64,000 nt of DNA, taken from the NCBI RefSeq assembly GCF_958450345.1, contig NC_088780.1:135174226-135238225 (forward strand), written 5' to 3'. Below the pieces are notes generated by a model. It was not told where the DNA came from, ran no database searches, and saw only the letters and a list, made by a program, of their open reading frames with translations. Both the position numbers and the translations under genes were made by a program. Below, one piece after another: positions 12,081 to 22,165 of this stretch. This stretch comes from Calliphora vicina. Its lineage: Eukaryota > Arthropoda > Insecta > Diptera > Calliphoridae. Positions within the stretch are counted from its first letter, which is position 1. Each line of letters starts with the position of its first letter.

Positions 12081-12966
12081 GTGGGTATCTCAGATTTGAA
12101 CAAGTTTTTAAAAGTATCTTTAGTAAGTTTAGTTTTCTTAGTTTTCACACAATTACTCCACATGAATGTTATAGGTGTTTTATCACAATACCGCCATTCC
12201 ATTTCAATTTTACTGCAATATTACCTATGATAGTTACGGGTCGCGACTATAGAGCTATAATTAAAATATTTATGGGAATTTTAAATGCTTTTTTTTGGTT
12301 AAGCTGCAATTTTAGGTTTTTATATAGAAATTTGTTAGAAAATTTTATTACACTTGTACCTCAGTTACGTTTATTGTCACATACTAAAATGCTTAATAAT
12401 TTTAAGCACTTCCAAAAAATGTCATTATTTATTTAATGGCCTTAAAATTTTTAATTGTATTGCTTAACAACCAACCAGCTACTTAACAATTGCACGTAAA
12501 TACTTATTTTTTAATTTTTTTTATTTATGGTTTATGAAGTGTCATATTTACAATTTATAATTGCAATAGGGTTACTCTAAAGGTGTGGTGAGTTTAGGTT
12601 TAGAAATTTCAAGTGTGAAATAAATTTGCCCGCTAATGATTACTAGATCAGGCTTGGAATTGAAAGCTTATAATGGCAAGAGATTTTGAAAGGGCAAAAA
12701 ACTCGGTTAATATAAATTTGAGATTATGGCTATTTACACCATTTTTTTGGCATAACCCTTTACTTTCAACAAGTATAATATGCAACTCCAAATTTCTGTG
12801 AATTGTTTAAAAACTATTTATCATGTAAATTTGTTGACGTTAAATTAAGGAATTTTAATGAAAATAATTGCAGTTTTTAATAATGATAGGTGATTACTAA
12901 ACACTTTAAATAAGCTTGTAAATTTAATGTACAGTTACAGTTAGTTTTAAATAGTTGTTTTAACTA
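12081..12966. other. AT-rich spacer with no recognised gene
   Basis: A 126-codon plus-strand frame (12056-12436) begins inside the decayed satellite, is rich in F, I, L and N as expected for translated AT-rich DNA, and has no motif. It is not called. Nothing else was recognised. Confidence 0.5.
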
Positions 12967-14410
12967 AGAGTCTGAGACACTTTTACCATAGAAAATTTCT
13001 CAGAGACTGAGACACTTTTTCCATAGAAAAGTTCTCAGAGTCTGAGTTACTTTTTCCATAGAAATGTTCTCAGAGTCTGAGATACTTTTATTTATAGAAA
13101 AGTTCTTAGAGTCTGAGATACTTTTATTTATAGAAAAGTTCACAGAGTCTGAGATACTTTTATTTATAGAAAAGTTCACAGAGTCTGAGATACTTTTCCA
13201 TAGAAAAGTTCTCAGAGTCTGAGATATTTTTCCATAGAAAAGTTCCCAGAGCCTGAGATACTTTTCCATAGAAAAGTTCTCAGAGCCTGAGACTTTTTTT
13301 CCAATTAAAAGTTTTCAGAGTCTGACACACTTTTTCCATAGAAAAGTTCTCAGAGTCTGAGACACTTTTTCCATAGAAAAGTTCTCAGAGTCTGAGACAC
13401 TTTTTCCATAGAAAAGTTCTCAGAGTCTGAGACACTTTTTCCATAGAAAAGTTCTCAGAGTCTGAGACACTTTTTCCATAGAAAAGTTCTCAGAGTCTGA
13501 GACACTTTTTCCATAGAAAAGTTCTCAGAGTCTGAGACACTTTTTCCATAGAAAAGTTCTCAGAGTCTGAGACACTTTTTCCATAGAAAAGTTCTCAGAG
13601 TCTGAGACACTTTTTCCATAGAAAAGTTCTCAGAGTCTGAGACACTTTTTCCATAGAAAAGTTCTCAGAGTCTGAGACACTTTTTCCATAGAAAAGTTCT
13701 CAGAGTCTGAGACACTTTTTCCATAGAAAAGTTCTCAGAGTCTGAGACACTTTTTCCATAGAAAAGTTCTCAGAGTCTGAGACACTTTTTCCATAGAAAA
13801 GTTCTCAGAGTCTGAGACACTTTTTCCATAGAAAAGTTCTCAGAGTCTGAGACACTTTTTCCATAGAAAAGTTCTCAGAGTCTGAGACACTTTTTCCATA
13901 GAAAAGTTCTCAGAGTCTGAGACACTTTTTCCATAGAAAAGTTCTCAGAGTCTGAGACACTTTTTCCATAGAAAAGTTCTCAGAGTCTGAGACACTTTTT
14001 CCATAGAAAAGTTCTCAGAGCCTGAGACTTTTTTTTCCAATTAAAAGTTCTCAGAGCCTGAGACTTTTTTTTCCAATTAAAAGTTCTCAGAGCCTGAGAC
14101 TTTTTTTCCAATTAAAAGTTCTCAGAGTCTGAGACTTTTTTTCCAACTAAAAGTTTTCAGAGTCTGACACACTTTTTCCATAGAAAAGTTCTCACAGTCT
14201 GAGACACTTTTTCCATAGAAAAGTTCTCAGAGCCTGAGACACTTTTTCCATAGAAAAGTTCTCAGAGCCTGAGACACTTTTTCCATAGAAAAGTTCTCAG
14301 AGCCTGAGACACTTTTTCCATAGAAAAGTTCTCAGAGCCTGAGACACTTTTTCCATAGAAAAGTTCTCAGAGCCTGAGACACTTTTTCCATAGAAAAGTT
14401 CTCAGACATT
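12967..14410 (-). repeat. 35-bp satellite array, reverse orientation, about 41 copies
   Basis: Units read CCATAGAAAAGTTCTCAGAG then TCTGAGACACTTTTT, the reverse complement of the array at 7691. The central stretch (about 13330-14010) is homogeneous. The edges carry variants: TTTATTTATAG units (13085-13190), CCAATTAAAAG units (about 14030-14150) and a GAGCCTGAG block (14220-14400). Reading frames across it are by-products of the repeat. Confidence 0.97.
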
Positions 14411-15745
14411 TTTAATATTTTTAATTTTAAAAATTTCTACTGCAAAAATTTTAAAATGTATCTTTAATATTAACTTTAAATTTCTGTTGCAAATGGAATG
14501 GCGTCAAATCTATTATTATTTTTGTTTGTTCTAAATTGTTCATCTTCTTTTGCTACCCTTCCTCTATAAGTTGTTATATTTAATATCTTTTCCACGAATT
14601 CTAAATCTATGACACCTTTCTGCACATTTATTAAAGCCCCACCTGTAAATAATGTCCTTACAAAGCTGGTAGGAGTATTTAAATAAAGTGTTTGTTGACT
14701 TTAATAATGAGACGATGTGAAACAAATCTACCAACCCTTTCCCAGCTAACCTCATTTAAGGTTTGTAAGACACACTTCTTTCCATAATTATAATTTAAGT
14801 ACTTTTTTTGATGAATTAATGAAGGAATGAATAAATAAATAAATGAACGAATAAATTTCTTTGGGCTTTAAACAATGGAGAGATGGTTTATTTTTTGGGT
14901 TTGTTTTTATGAAGCGACACAGTCGTGGCTTAAAATACACAATTATAATAATTATTGTGTGGTATTGTGTGGTTGGTGACGAAATGTGAAATTAATACCT
15001 GACTTTTATAATTTACCAGATGAAAGAAAACAATCAGCCAACAACTAAATAATAGTAAATGAGAAATATAAAGCAAAAGTAATGTTTAAAATTTACTTTT
15101 TATGCGGTTTAAAAGTAACAAAAAAAATAAAACAAACAACTCTAATGCTTGTAATGAGCACAATGACCGACCAAACAAACGTTTTAATGAGCAGCGGTTT
15201 ATTGTGTGTTTTATAGCCCACTCTGCTACTCTGGTAGGGCTTGGCATAATGAGTTTGTAATGATATTCGTAACGCCCATGAAGATGGCGCTAATAAAATA
15301 CATAGAGAATGAAGAATAGCTAATATACGACCAAAATCAAACTTGATACTATTTAAAAATAAATTTCATTATATGTATATCAGCTTAGTGGAAAATTATA
15401 TTATATATAATAATATTAATTGGTCACCAAGAGGCTATCCAGAGAATAAAATCACTTTTTAAATTTTTGTACAGAATTATTTATTCGAACCCTGACGACA
15501 TTATTTCATACTACTTTTGTTGTACTATAGTATTAAAAAGTACACACAAGTACTTTTATAACATAAATATGTATGTATCTATGTACAGTATCGGTCAAAA
15601 CATATCCGCCAAAATGCACTCTAAAATAGAAATACAACCTCAGTAATATTAACAACGAAATTTAGTTTCAGTATTTCTTATGATATTATTAAAAAATTGA
15701 CAAATAGTTAAAAGAGATAAAAAATTATATGTATGACAAAACATT
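14411..15745. other. intergenic sequence with no recognised gene
   Basis: AT-rich. A short minus-strand frame at 14564-14755 has no motif. A run of AATAAATAAATAAATGAA lies near 14830. The text CAGTATCGGTCAAAACATAT at about 15586 resembles a Tc1-type terminus but no partner was found. Confidence 0.45.
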
Positions 15746-15753
15746 GTATTGCT

Positions 15754-16255
15754 CATAATATAACAATAAAAGGTAGAATCACTACAAAATATGTTCTCAA
15801 TTATACATGCCTTGAATTGTCAGACTAATATAAAATAAAAAATAAAAGTACAATTGAAATAAAACATCAAACATTGAAAAGCATGACTAAATTGAAAAAT
15901 AATTTAAATTCAATTTAAAAAATATAAGAAAAAACATGCGTGTTAAATGTTGTTTGTGTAAATATTCATTTGAACAAAATCTCGTAAGATTTATAAAATA
16001 TCCTGAAAATAAAATTAAAGAATGAAGTGCAGCCTGCGGTGTTGAGCTGAAGAAACACTACCGGATTTTCATGCATCATTTCAATGACTCCGATTATAGT
16101 GAACTGTATTTCATATAGTATAAACAAAATATTTCTCAGTTGTTATTATTCGTATTTTTGGATTTGTTTTTTTATTTTTCTATTATTTGACGTAACAAGG
16201 CATAGCATTTTAAACTCTCTCCCTAGTGATTCTACCTTCTAATGGTTGTATCATG
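15754..16255. mobile_element. P-element-like transposon relic with perfect 8-bp target duplication
   Basis: The flanks are identical 8-mers, GTATTGCT at 15746-15753 and 16256-16263. The terminal inverted repeats are about 31-32 bp: the left begins CATAATATAACAATAAAAGG and the right, inverted, begins CATGATACAACCATTAGAAG; both continue into GGTAGAATCACTA. The Drosophila P element has 31-bp ends beginning CATGATGAAATAACATAAGG and makes 8-bp duplications, so ends, duplication size and the THAP relic inside all agree. At 502 bp it is an internally deleted derivative. Confidence 0.8.
15936..16118 (+). pseudogene. broken THAP domain of a P-like transposase
   Basis: From an ATG at 15936 the frame reads MRVKCCLCKYSFEQ, a stop at codon 30, then SAACGVELKKHYRIFMHHFN and a final stop at 16116. 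THAP DNA-binding domains have C-X2-4-C, an invariant tryptophan, then C-X2-H. Here Cys5 and Cys8 are kept, the tryptophan before SAACG is a TGA stop (TGG to TGA), the third zinc ligand is Phe45 instead of Cys, and the last His (48) is present. Spacing fits the family. THAP domains form the N-terminus of P-element transposases. No catalytic domain remains, so the protein is dead. Confidence 0.75.
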
Positions 16256-16435
16256 GTATTGCTTATACATATGTATTTTGTTTCAGAATCGAAAGTATTC
16301 AAAACTATCGGACATCTTTTATGCTTAGAAGTAATAAGATTCTCGAATGTGCACTAGAGTGCTCCAAGATTGTATGTTCTATGTATTGTAGAAACACGTT
16401 ATGCAAAATATTAGGATGATAGGATAACGTTAACT

Positions 16436-17318
16436 GGTGGCGCAACGACGCTGAAGTTTTGAAGTGCATTTACAAGGGGAAAATATGCAATTTTTTCAGT
16501 TTTTGTAAAAATTTTGCCATTAAATAATGACTTTTACAATTTAATTTAAAAGAATCGAAATGTGTATGTAATTGTCGTTATAATAAGATATAAAAGACAA
16601 AAATTGGTGAAAAAATGTTAAAGTTATTAAAAAATCGCCAGGCCATTAACGTGTCTCAGACCACTAGAACAAGAAATTTATGAACAAAATTAACATATTT
16701 TGAGAAATATTAAAATAAAAGCTTATTTTTACTTAAAATATATCCATATTTACTTGTATATGAGTTTTTGTCCTCGTAGGATACCGTTAAGCTATTCGCA
16801 GGTATGTCCAAAAAAATTTAATTTTTTTAACGGCAGTTTCAAAACTCCAATTTCAAATTTTTAAAAATTTTGTTAAACAAATTTCAGAATTTTTTGATCA
16901 TCACATGGGGATTTATTGACAACATAATAGGGAATAAAAGTGTGAAAAAAGTATGTCAATACCTCCTATAGTTTTTCCGTACCTGCGATATAAATTTTGC
17001 GATTTTCGAGAAAAACTAATTTTTTGGCCATATTTTGGGGAATGACCAGAATTTCCTTACTGTAATGATTTTTAAGTAAAAGCTATTCAGAATAATATAG
17101 TCCAGGTAATTTTAAATATAGTCTGAAGGTTTTACTAAAATCGCAAAATGTTATTCCTTAAATCGTGAAGGTCAAAGGTCAATTTTTTCAATATTTGGAA
17201 TTTCTCATGGAAAAATAGCGAAATATTATATATTTTTGGGCCGATTTTGATGAAACTTACGAAAAATATAAAATGAAGTCTAGTATTCACAATAACAGTA
17301 CAAAAATGGAAAAATTAA
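16436..17318 (+). mobile_element. F3 foldback element, partial arm
   Basis: From GCGCAACGACGCTGAAGTTT onward it follows the left arm of the F3 copy at 27468 (GTGTCTCAGACCACTAGAAC, GGATACCGTTAAGCTATTCG, GGGCCGATTTTGATGAAACT). The TIR end is missing. It contains AGGTCAAAGGTCA at 17169-17181. On the right it is joined to the 3' half of an F2 repeat. Confidence 0.75.
17169..17181 (+). promoter_or_regulatory. DR1-type nuclear receptor motif in F3
   Basis: AGGTCAAAGGTCA is an exact direct repeat of AGGTCA with one spacer base, the classic site for HNF4 and RXR/USP-type receptors. The same motif lies at 28318-28330. One-base variants on the opposite strand lie at about 28723 and 38271, and a zero-spacer form at 62956. 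Function is not shown by sequence alone. Confidence 0.4.
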
Positions 17319-17718
17319 AAAAAATTTTTTTCCGATTTTGACCCATTGTAGGTCCAACTTACTATGGTCTTATATACGTCGTTGCACAGGTCTTTGAAAT
17401 ATCTCTCATTAGATATCCATAGTGTCTATATTAATGATTTAGTAATCCAGATATGGGTAAAAAATAGGTCAAAAATCGAGCCGGAAGAATTTCGGAGATA
17501 TTGATGTATCATTCGTGTATGTAAGTTATTTGGGGGCTTCAGAAACTTGATTTCAACACACAGACGGACAGACGGACATGGCTATATCGACTGCGCTATC
17601 TATAACGATTCAGAATATATATACTTTGTGGGGTCGCAAATGAAAAATGTAGAAATTACAAACGGAATGACAAACTTATATATACCCTTGCCACTCATGG
17701 TGAAAGGTATAAAAAATA
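17319..17718 (+). mobile_element. INE-1-like repeat F2, 3' half
   Basis: It contains GACCCATTGTAGGTCCAACT, ACAGACGGACAGACGGACAT, TATATCGACTGCGCTATCTA and ATATATATACTTTGTGGGGT, and ends with TATATACCCTTGCCACTCAT then GGTGAAAGGTATAAA. The order matches the full F2 copy at 26607. It closely parallels the Drosophila INE-1 core (TATAAAGTATATATATTC, GAGTCGAT, ATGTCCGTC). Frames across it are not genes. Confidence 0.8.
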
Positions 17719-17903
17719 AATTATACATACATATGTATATTTTGAAAAAAATATTTACATACATATGTACACAATTTTTAAAATTCATGAAACAGACTAG
17801 GAGTTCAAGGGCTCAATAACTCCTCGCGTTTCAAGATTGGAAAGTATGTATGAACTTAAAATTCGTTATTATATTATTGTTAAACCTTCCGGTATAATTG
17901 CAG

Positions 17904-18071
17904 ACGTTGTTAGCTTCCTATGACAGACATTTGGGAGAATACGACATAAATGGTAAGACGATTGATTTTCAATTAAGATGAATGTGAAAACTGGTTTATC
18001 TTCCCACAGGTGAACAATATCCATATAACTTGGATTCCCGTTTATTGGAAAGTCCGTCAGTTTGGCAGAAA
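17904..18071 (+). CDS. two candidate internal exons of an unidentified gene
   Basis: 17904-17952 follows ATAATTGCAG and reads TLLASYDRHLGEYDIN. It stops at a GTAAG donor. A 57-bp intron, typical of flies, ends in TTCCCACAG, and 18010-18071 continues in frame through the split glycine codon as GEQYPYNLDSRLLESPSVWQ plus K, to a possible GTAATT donor. The spliced peptide is balanced in composition, unlike chance frames here. I do not recognise the protein. The preceding stretch (DWK) reads into a stop six codons upstream, and downstream exons were not found, so it may be an exon pair stranded among repeats or a pseudogene. Confidence 0.35.
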
Positions 18072-18084
18072 GTAATTCATATTT

Positions 18085-18200
18085 TATATTACTCTCTTTT
18101 CACGCATACGGGTGATACAAAAACAAAATATATGCAATACATTCTCATGAATTAGGTTTCTGACAACAGACTTAGGTTTTTGGCTCTCAGTTACCTATCT
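18085..18200. repeat. MITE-type fragment sharing the ACTTAGGTTT motif
   Basis: TACATTCTCATGAATTAGGT and GACAACAGACTTAGGTTTTT match 36717-36790 closely, and are found inverted in the elements at 40036 and 49430. Ends are not resolved. Non-coding. Confidence 0.5.
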
Positions 18201-18611
18201 AGTTGTTGTCTATGTTTTGTTGTTTGATTTTGTGATTTTTGTGATAGGTCATATTTCAATAAAATATTCAATTGACTTTATGAATTTTGTAATTGGATTT
18301 GAATTTTTGTTTTTCTGTGTTGTCATTGGAATGTCATCTGTTGCCCCATTAATAGCATAATACAATTTGTTTGGAACTCGATTCCCGATTTACCTTTACT
18401 ATTTACATACTTACTATTTCCCATATAATTTCTATAAGGTCGGGTAACTCTATTGGCTACAGCATGACATTAACGCCTTCCTGTTCTAACAACCCCATTA
18501 CCAATTTGAATGAAGGGTCATTGGGCTAATTTAATTGGGCATTTGATCATGGATATGAAGCAGCATCTTCTCCAATATATACATATGTATACAGTTGTTT
18601 GTCCATAATAC

Positions 18612-18815
18612 CTTAAATTTTGTGTAAAGTTCCAAAGCTTTCACCAGAAACATAACCGCCTCAATGCTTAACTCTTCCAGTACAGTATTTAGGATGTTGT
18701 CTGTTGACAGGTCGTCGAACTCTCCTTTTGCCTGCACAAAAACAATTATCGCGGTTAGATGGGTAGCTAATGCTGTTATAAATGTGTTTACGAATTGCAC
18801 ACTCTTGGAGCCCAA
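18612..18815 (-). CDS. candidate exon of an unidentified gene
   Basis: An open minus-strand frame reads SKSVQFVNTFITALATHLTA, then AKGEFDDLSTDNILNTVLEE, then LSIEAVMFLVKALELYTKFK. The last two blocks (18612-18731) are exactly 40 codons bounded by a good acceptor (TTGTTTTTGTGCAG) and a GT donor (AAG/GTATTATGG), so this could be a symmetric 120-nt exon; alternatively the whole open frame is one exon. The sequence predicts amphipathic helices and is unlike translated AT-rich noise. No family recognised and no flanking exons found. Confidence 0.33.
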
Positions 18816-19789
18816 TGGAACATTATAAAGATATTCTCAACTTCAGAATTGCATTTGGCTTCATGCAATATAACAACTATATGTAATTTGTGATGTGATT
18901 TTTGTAACAAATTTATAACACTATATATCAATAATTGATATGTTTTGAGTTCGAGGATAGTTGTTGTTTCGAAAAATGGGCCACCATTTACACTATTTTT
19001 AATCGTACATAACCATTTTTGTCCAATAAATATGTTTTGTTGCTTGCTTATTAGCTGTTTGATTAATTTTCTTACTTTTTATGTACAAAAATATTTATAA
19101 TTTTGTGTTTTTTGGTTTTTTGTTGTAAAAAAACAAGCAAATTTGTTTTCCCTATAGCAATAGTATAGAAGCAATTTTTCTCCAATGTCTTTTGACCGAC
19201 ACTGTGTGTACGAATGTGTTTTTTTATATATGTATTTATGGAAGTGAGTGTAGTAGCAGTATAAAACTTTGTAAATTGGGGATAAATGACTACATGACCA
19301 TGGATACCAAAAATTGTAGCAGGGGGTCTACGCCATCCCCTTCCTCGTCCCTTACTATTCACAATTATGAGTTTAAATCATTAAAACAGCCAAAAAGAAA
19401 CATACTACATATTTGTTTTTCTTTTGTTAACGAAGTTAAAACAGAAGCCCATGCACACACAAAAAATACAAACATTACATTTTGGGTGGAGTAATAGAGG
19501 TTACTAGGTAAATACCTCACACAACCAGGGTATTTGTGTTGTAGAAACACACTGGACTTCATCTTCTTTTTATTAGCACTCGTACCATTTTAGTGTAATT
19601 GTTGTTATAATGATACTTAATATTAGCTCCAATACCATTTGACTAATCATGTCTTATTTGGAATTCGTAAATTCACGAAAAAATCTAGTCCGTGACTATT
19701 TGATGCAACACAGTTTTTTGGATAAAATGGTATTTGTTTGTGAGATGATTTCATCATTGGTGTAAAATATCTTTCAAAAAGTCACGTAC
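18816..19789. other. intergenic sequence with no recognised gene
   Basis: Short overlapping frames on both strands at 19072-19562 have no motif and mutually exclude each other. No family copy or long inverted repeat was found. Confidence 0.5.
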
Positions 19790-19802
19790 TTATTGACCCG
19801 CC

Positions 19803-20154
19803 CTCGTATTTAATAAAACGAAAGAAGAAGGAAGAAGAAAAAAGAAAGAAGTAAGAAAAAAGAATAAAGAAGAAAGAAGAAGGAAGAAGAAAAAAGAAAG
19901 AAGAAGAAAAAAGAAAGAAGGAAGGAAGAAGAATGTAGAAGATAGAAGGAAGAAGAAAGAAGAAAGAAGAAAGAAGAAAGAAGAAAGAAGAAAGAAGAAA
20001 GAAGAAAGAAGAAAGAAGAAAGAAGAAAGAAGAAAGAAGAAAGAAGAAAGAAGAAAGAAAAAAGAAAAAAGAAAAAAGAAAAAAGAAAAAAGAAAAAAGA
20101 AGAAAGACGAAAGAAGAAAGAAGAATGAAGTGAGAAGAATGAAGAGAGAAGAAA
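19803..20154 (+). repeat. purine-only GAAGAAA/GAAAAAA tract
   Basis: About 350 bp of almost pure A and G on the plus strand, built from GAAGAAA and GAAAAAA units with GGA variants. It grades into the heptamer array to its right, which probably grew from it. Long mirror-like purine tracts of this kind can form triplex DNA. Confidence 0.9.
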
Positions 20155-20884
20155 GAATAAAGAATAAAGAATAAAGAATAAAGAATAAAGAATAAAGAAT
20201 AAAGAATAAAGAATAAAGAATAAAGAATAAAGAATAAAGAATAAAGAATAAAGAATAAAGAATAAAGAATAAAGAATAAAGAATAAAGAATAAAGAATAA
20301 AGAATAAAGAATAAAGAATAAAGAATAAAGAATAAAGAATAAAGAATAAAGAATAAAGAATAAAGAATAAAGAATAAAGAATAAAGAATAATGAATAAAG
20401 AATAAAGAATAAAGAATAAAGAATAAAGAATAAAGAATAAAGAATAAAGAATAAAGAATAAAGAATAAAGAATAAAGAATAAAGAATAAAGAATAAAGAA
20501 TAAAGAATAAAGAATAAAGAATAAAGAATAAAGAATAAAGAATAAAGAATAAAGAATAAAGAATAAAGAATAAAGAATAAAGAATAAAGAATAAAGAATA
20601 AAGAATAAAGAATAAAGAATAAAGAATAAAGAATAAAGAATAAAGAATAAAGAATAAAGAATAAAGAATAAAGAATAAAGAATAAAGAATAAAGAATAAA
20701 GAATAAAGAATAAAGAATAAAGAATAAAGAATAAAGAATAAAGAATAAAGAATAAAGAATAAAGAATAAAGAATAAAGAATAAAGAATAAAGAATAAAGA
20801 ATAAAGAATAAAGAATAAAGAATAAAGAATAAAGAATAAAGAATAAAGAATAAAGAATAAAGAATAAAGAATAAAGAATAAAGA
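20155..20884 (+). repeat. AATAAAG heptanucleotide array, about 104 copies
   Basis: Near-perfect tandem repeats of AATAAAG for about 730 bp, with one AATGAATAAAG variant near 20390. Because 7 is not a multiple of 3, the minus strand gives a 391-codon open frame repeating SLFFILY; this is an artefact of the repeat. It is flanked by purine-rich text at both edges. Confidence 0.95.
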
Positions 20885-21077
20885 AGAAAGAAGAAAGATG
20901 AAAGAAAAAAGAAAAAAGAAAGAATATAGCGTAATATTTGGTTTTGACTTACAAAATGAACACAAACTTTCTGTATGTTAAGTTTACACTGTAAACAAAC
21001 GGAATTTTAAAAAAGAATTGAAGTGACTTGATTCAAGTAAAATTGCTGTGAGTGTAAAACATAATTTAGCAATTTTA

Positions 21078-21962
21078 TTGCTTTTGATGGCGGTAAAAAC
21101 TTTTATCAATTAATATCGGGCTTCCTCAGAGATCGCACTATGCGAGTTGTTGTAGATGGGATGTCATCACAAGAGTTCAAGAAACGATCTTTTATGTCAA
21201 ACTAATAACTTCACAGCAACATTTGCCACTCATATTCATTCTGTTAAAGACCAAGTCGGCGGAAAACTCCGAATTGCTCCAATTGTGACAATCTCTGAAT
21301 GGAGTCGTACAAATAGAGTCGCTTTCAATGCTCGCAAGACTAAGTGTTGGATTTTGACACAAATACGAGCAACAGATCATATCGCTTCATCTGTAACGAT
21401 CTAACGATCTTGACGTTCTGGGCATGAGAATACAATGTGACTTCCGCTAGACTAAATACATTTTTCAAGTGTCGATATAAGCATTGCAGTGACTCGGTTT
21501 TCTGTATTTACACCACATACATATATCCGACTGAAAATTGTATACAATTCCCATGTATGGGCCGGTGCTTCAAAGTCTATTTTGGAGTTTTTCGACAGGA
21601 GAGGGCGAAGGTGATTATTGGTGACAGTACGTTATCCAACTATATTGATTCGCTGGAGCACCGTCGCAATGTGGGTTGCGGTTTCGTTGTCTTATCGATA
21701 CTACAATAGAATGTATTCTTATAAAATTAGGGAACTTGTTCCTGATACCCTTTTTACGTAATACACTTTTTTCATCAAGAACTCATCCCATTGTTGTCGA
21801 TTGGCCAGTGGACCGCACAACACACTACAGAAAAAATTCGTTCTTTAACCGTGGAACAAACATGCCGCTGCAGTCTATCCTGCTATTTTCAATGTAGGAA
21901 AGTTTAAATCGAATGTCCAAAAACACTACTCACTCTTTCCTCCCTCCCATAACCTAGACCAA
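21078..21962 (+). pseudogene. dead non-LTR retrotransposon, reverse transcriptase C-terminal part
   Basis: Frames in all three phases give, in order, GFLRDRTMRVVVDGMSSQEF (21115-21180), SEWSRTNRVAFNARKTKCWI (about 21295-21355), IIGDSTLSNYIDSLEHRRNV (about 21615-21675), HPIVVDWPVDRTTHYRKNSF (about 21785-21845) and FNVGKFKSNVQKHYSLFPPS (about 21887-21950). These are the conserved C-terminal blocks of fly non-LTR (I/jockey-type) reverse transcriptases; the exact clade is not certain. The segment holding the catalytic YADD-type box is deleted between the first and second blocks. At least four frameshifts separate the blocks, so it is inactive. A likely 3' UTR follows to about 22160. Confidence 0.8.
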
Positions 21963-22165
21963 GAAGAAAAAATATTGCTAATGGAGTAGTATTTTAGAAG
22001 AGACAGATGTATTACCAGGAGACAGATTTAACACTATTCATTGTTTGTTCCTATTTTAATATTATTTTTAGTATTTTCTTTCTTTATAAATATCTCAAAA
22101 GTTTGACGTGCTGGATTTTTTAGATTATTTTTCCTGAAGTTAGACGACCAAAGACCTGCTAAACT
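21963..22165 (+). repeat. 3' flank of the non-LTR relic; shares a block with the F3 element at 57300
   Basis: ATAAATATCTCAAAAGTTTG then ACGT and GGATT at 22085-22120, followed by GAAGTTAGA, also occurs at 57309-57368 downstream of the transposase-like relic. The shared stretch is about 75-85 bp with indels. Whether it belongs to the retrotransposon UTR or to a separate repeat is not settled. Confidence 0.5.

Noticed and set aside
12056..12436. 126-codon plus-strand frame
   Set aside because: It starts in decayed satellite and has the F/I/L/N-rich composition of AT-rich spacer; no motif.
13000..13269. 89-codon minus-strand frame inside the satellite
   Set aside because: It is translated 35-bp repeat (LRTFLWK-type units); the phase changes every unit and no start context or domain exists.
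15586..15620. Tc1-type terminus CAGTATCGGTCAAAAC
   Set aside because: No inverted partner and no transposase blocks nearby, so it is noted only in the spacer entry.
17547..17819. 90-codon plus-strand frame
   Set aside because: It is the F2 core (GGACATGG, TATATATAC, GGTATAAAAA) read through; other F2 copies break the frame.
20155..20884. Telomere-like repeat
   Set aside because: The heptamer is AATAAAG, not an arthropod TTAGG-type repeat, and flies use other telomere systems; nothing places it at a chromosome end.
19790..20965. 391-codon minus-strand open frame (SLFFILY repeats)
   Set aside because: It is a by-product of a 7-bp tandem repeat that happens to lack stops in this phase; no non-repetitive domain is present.
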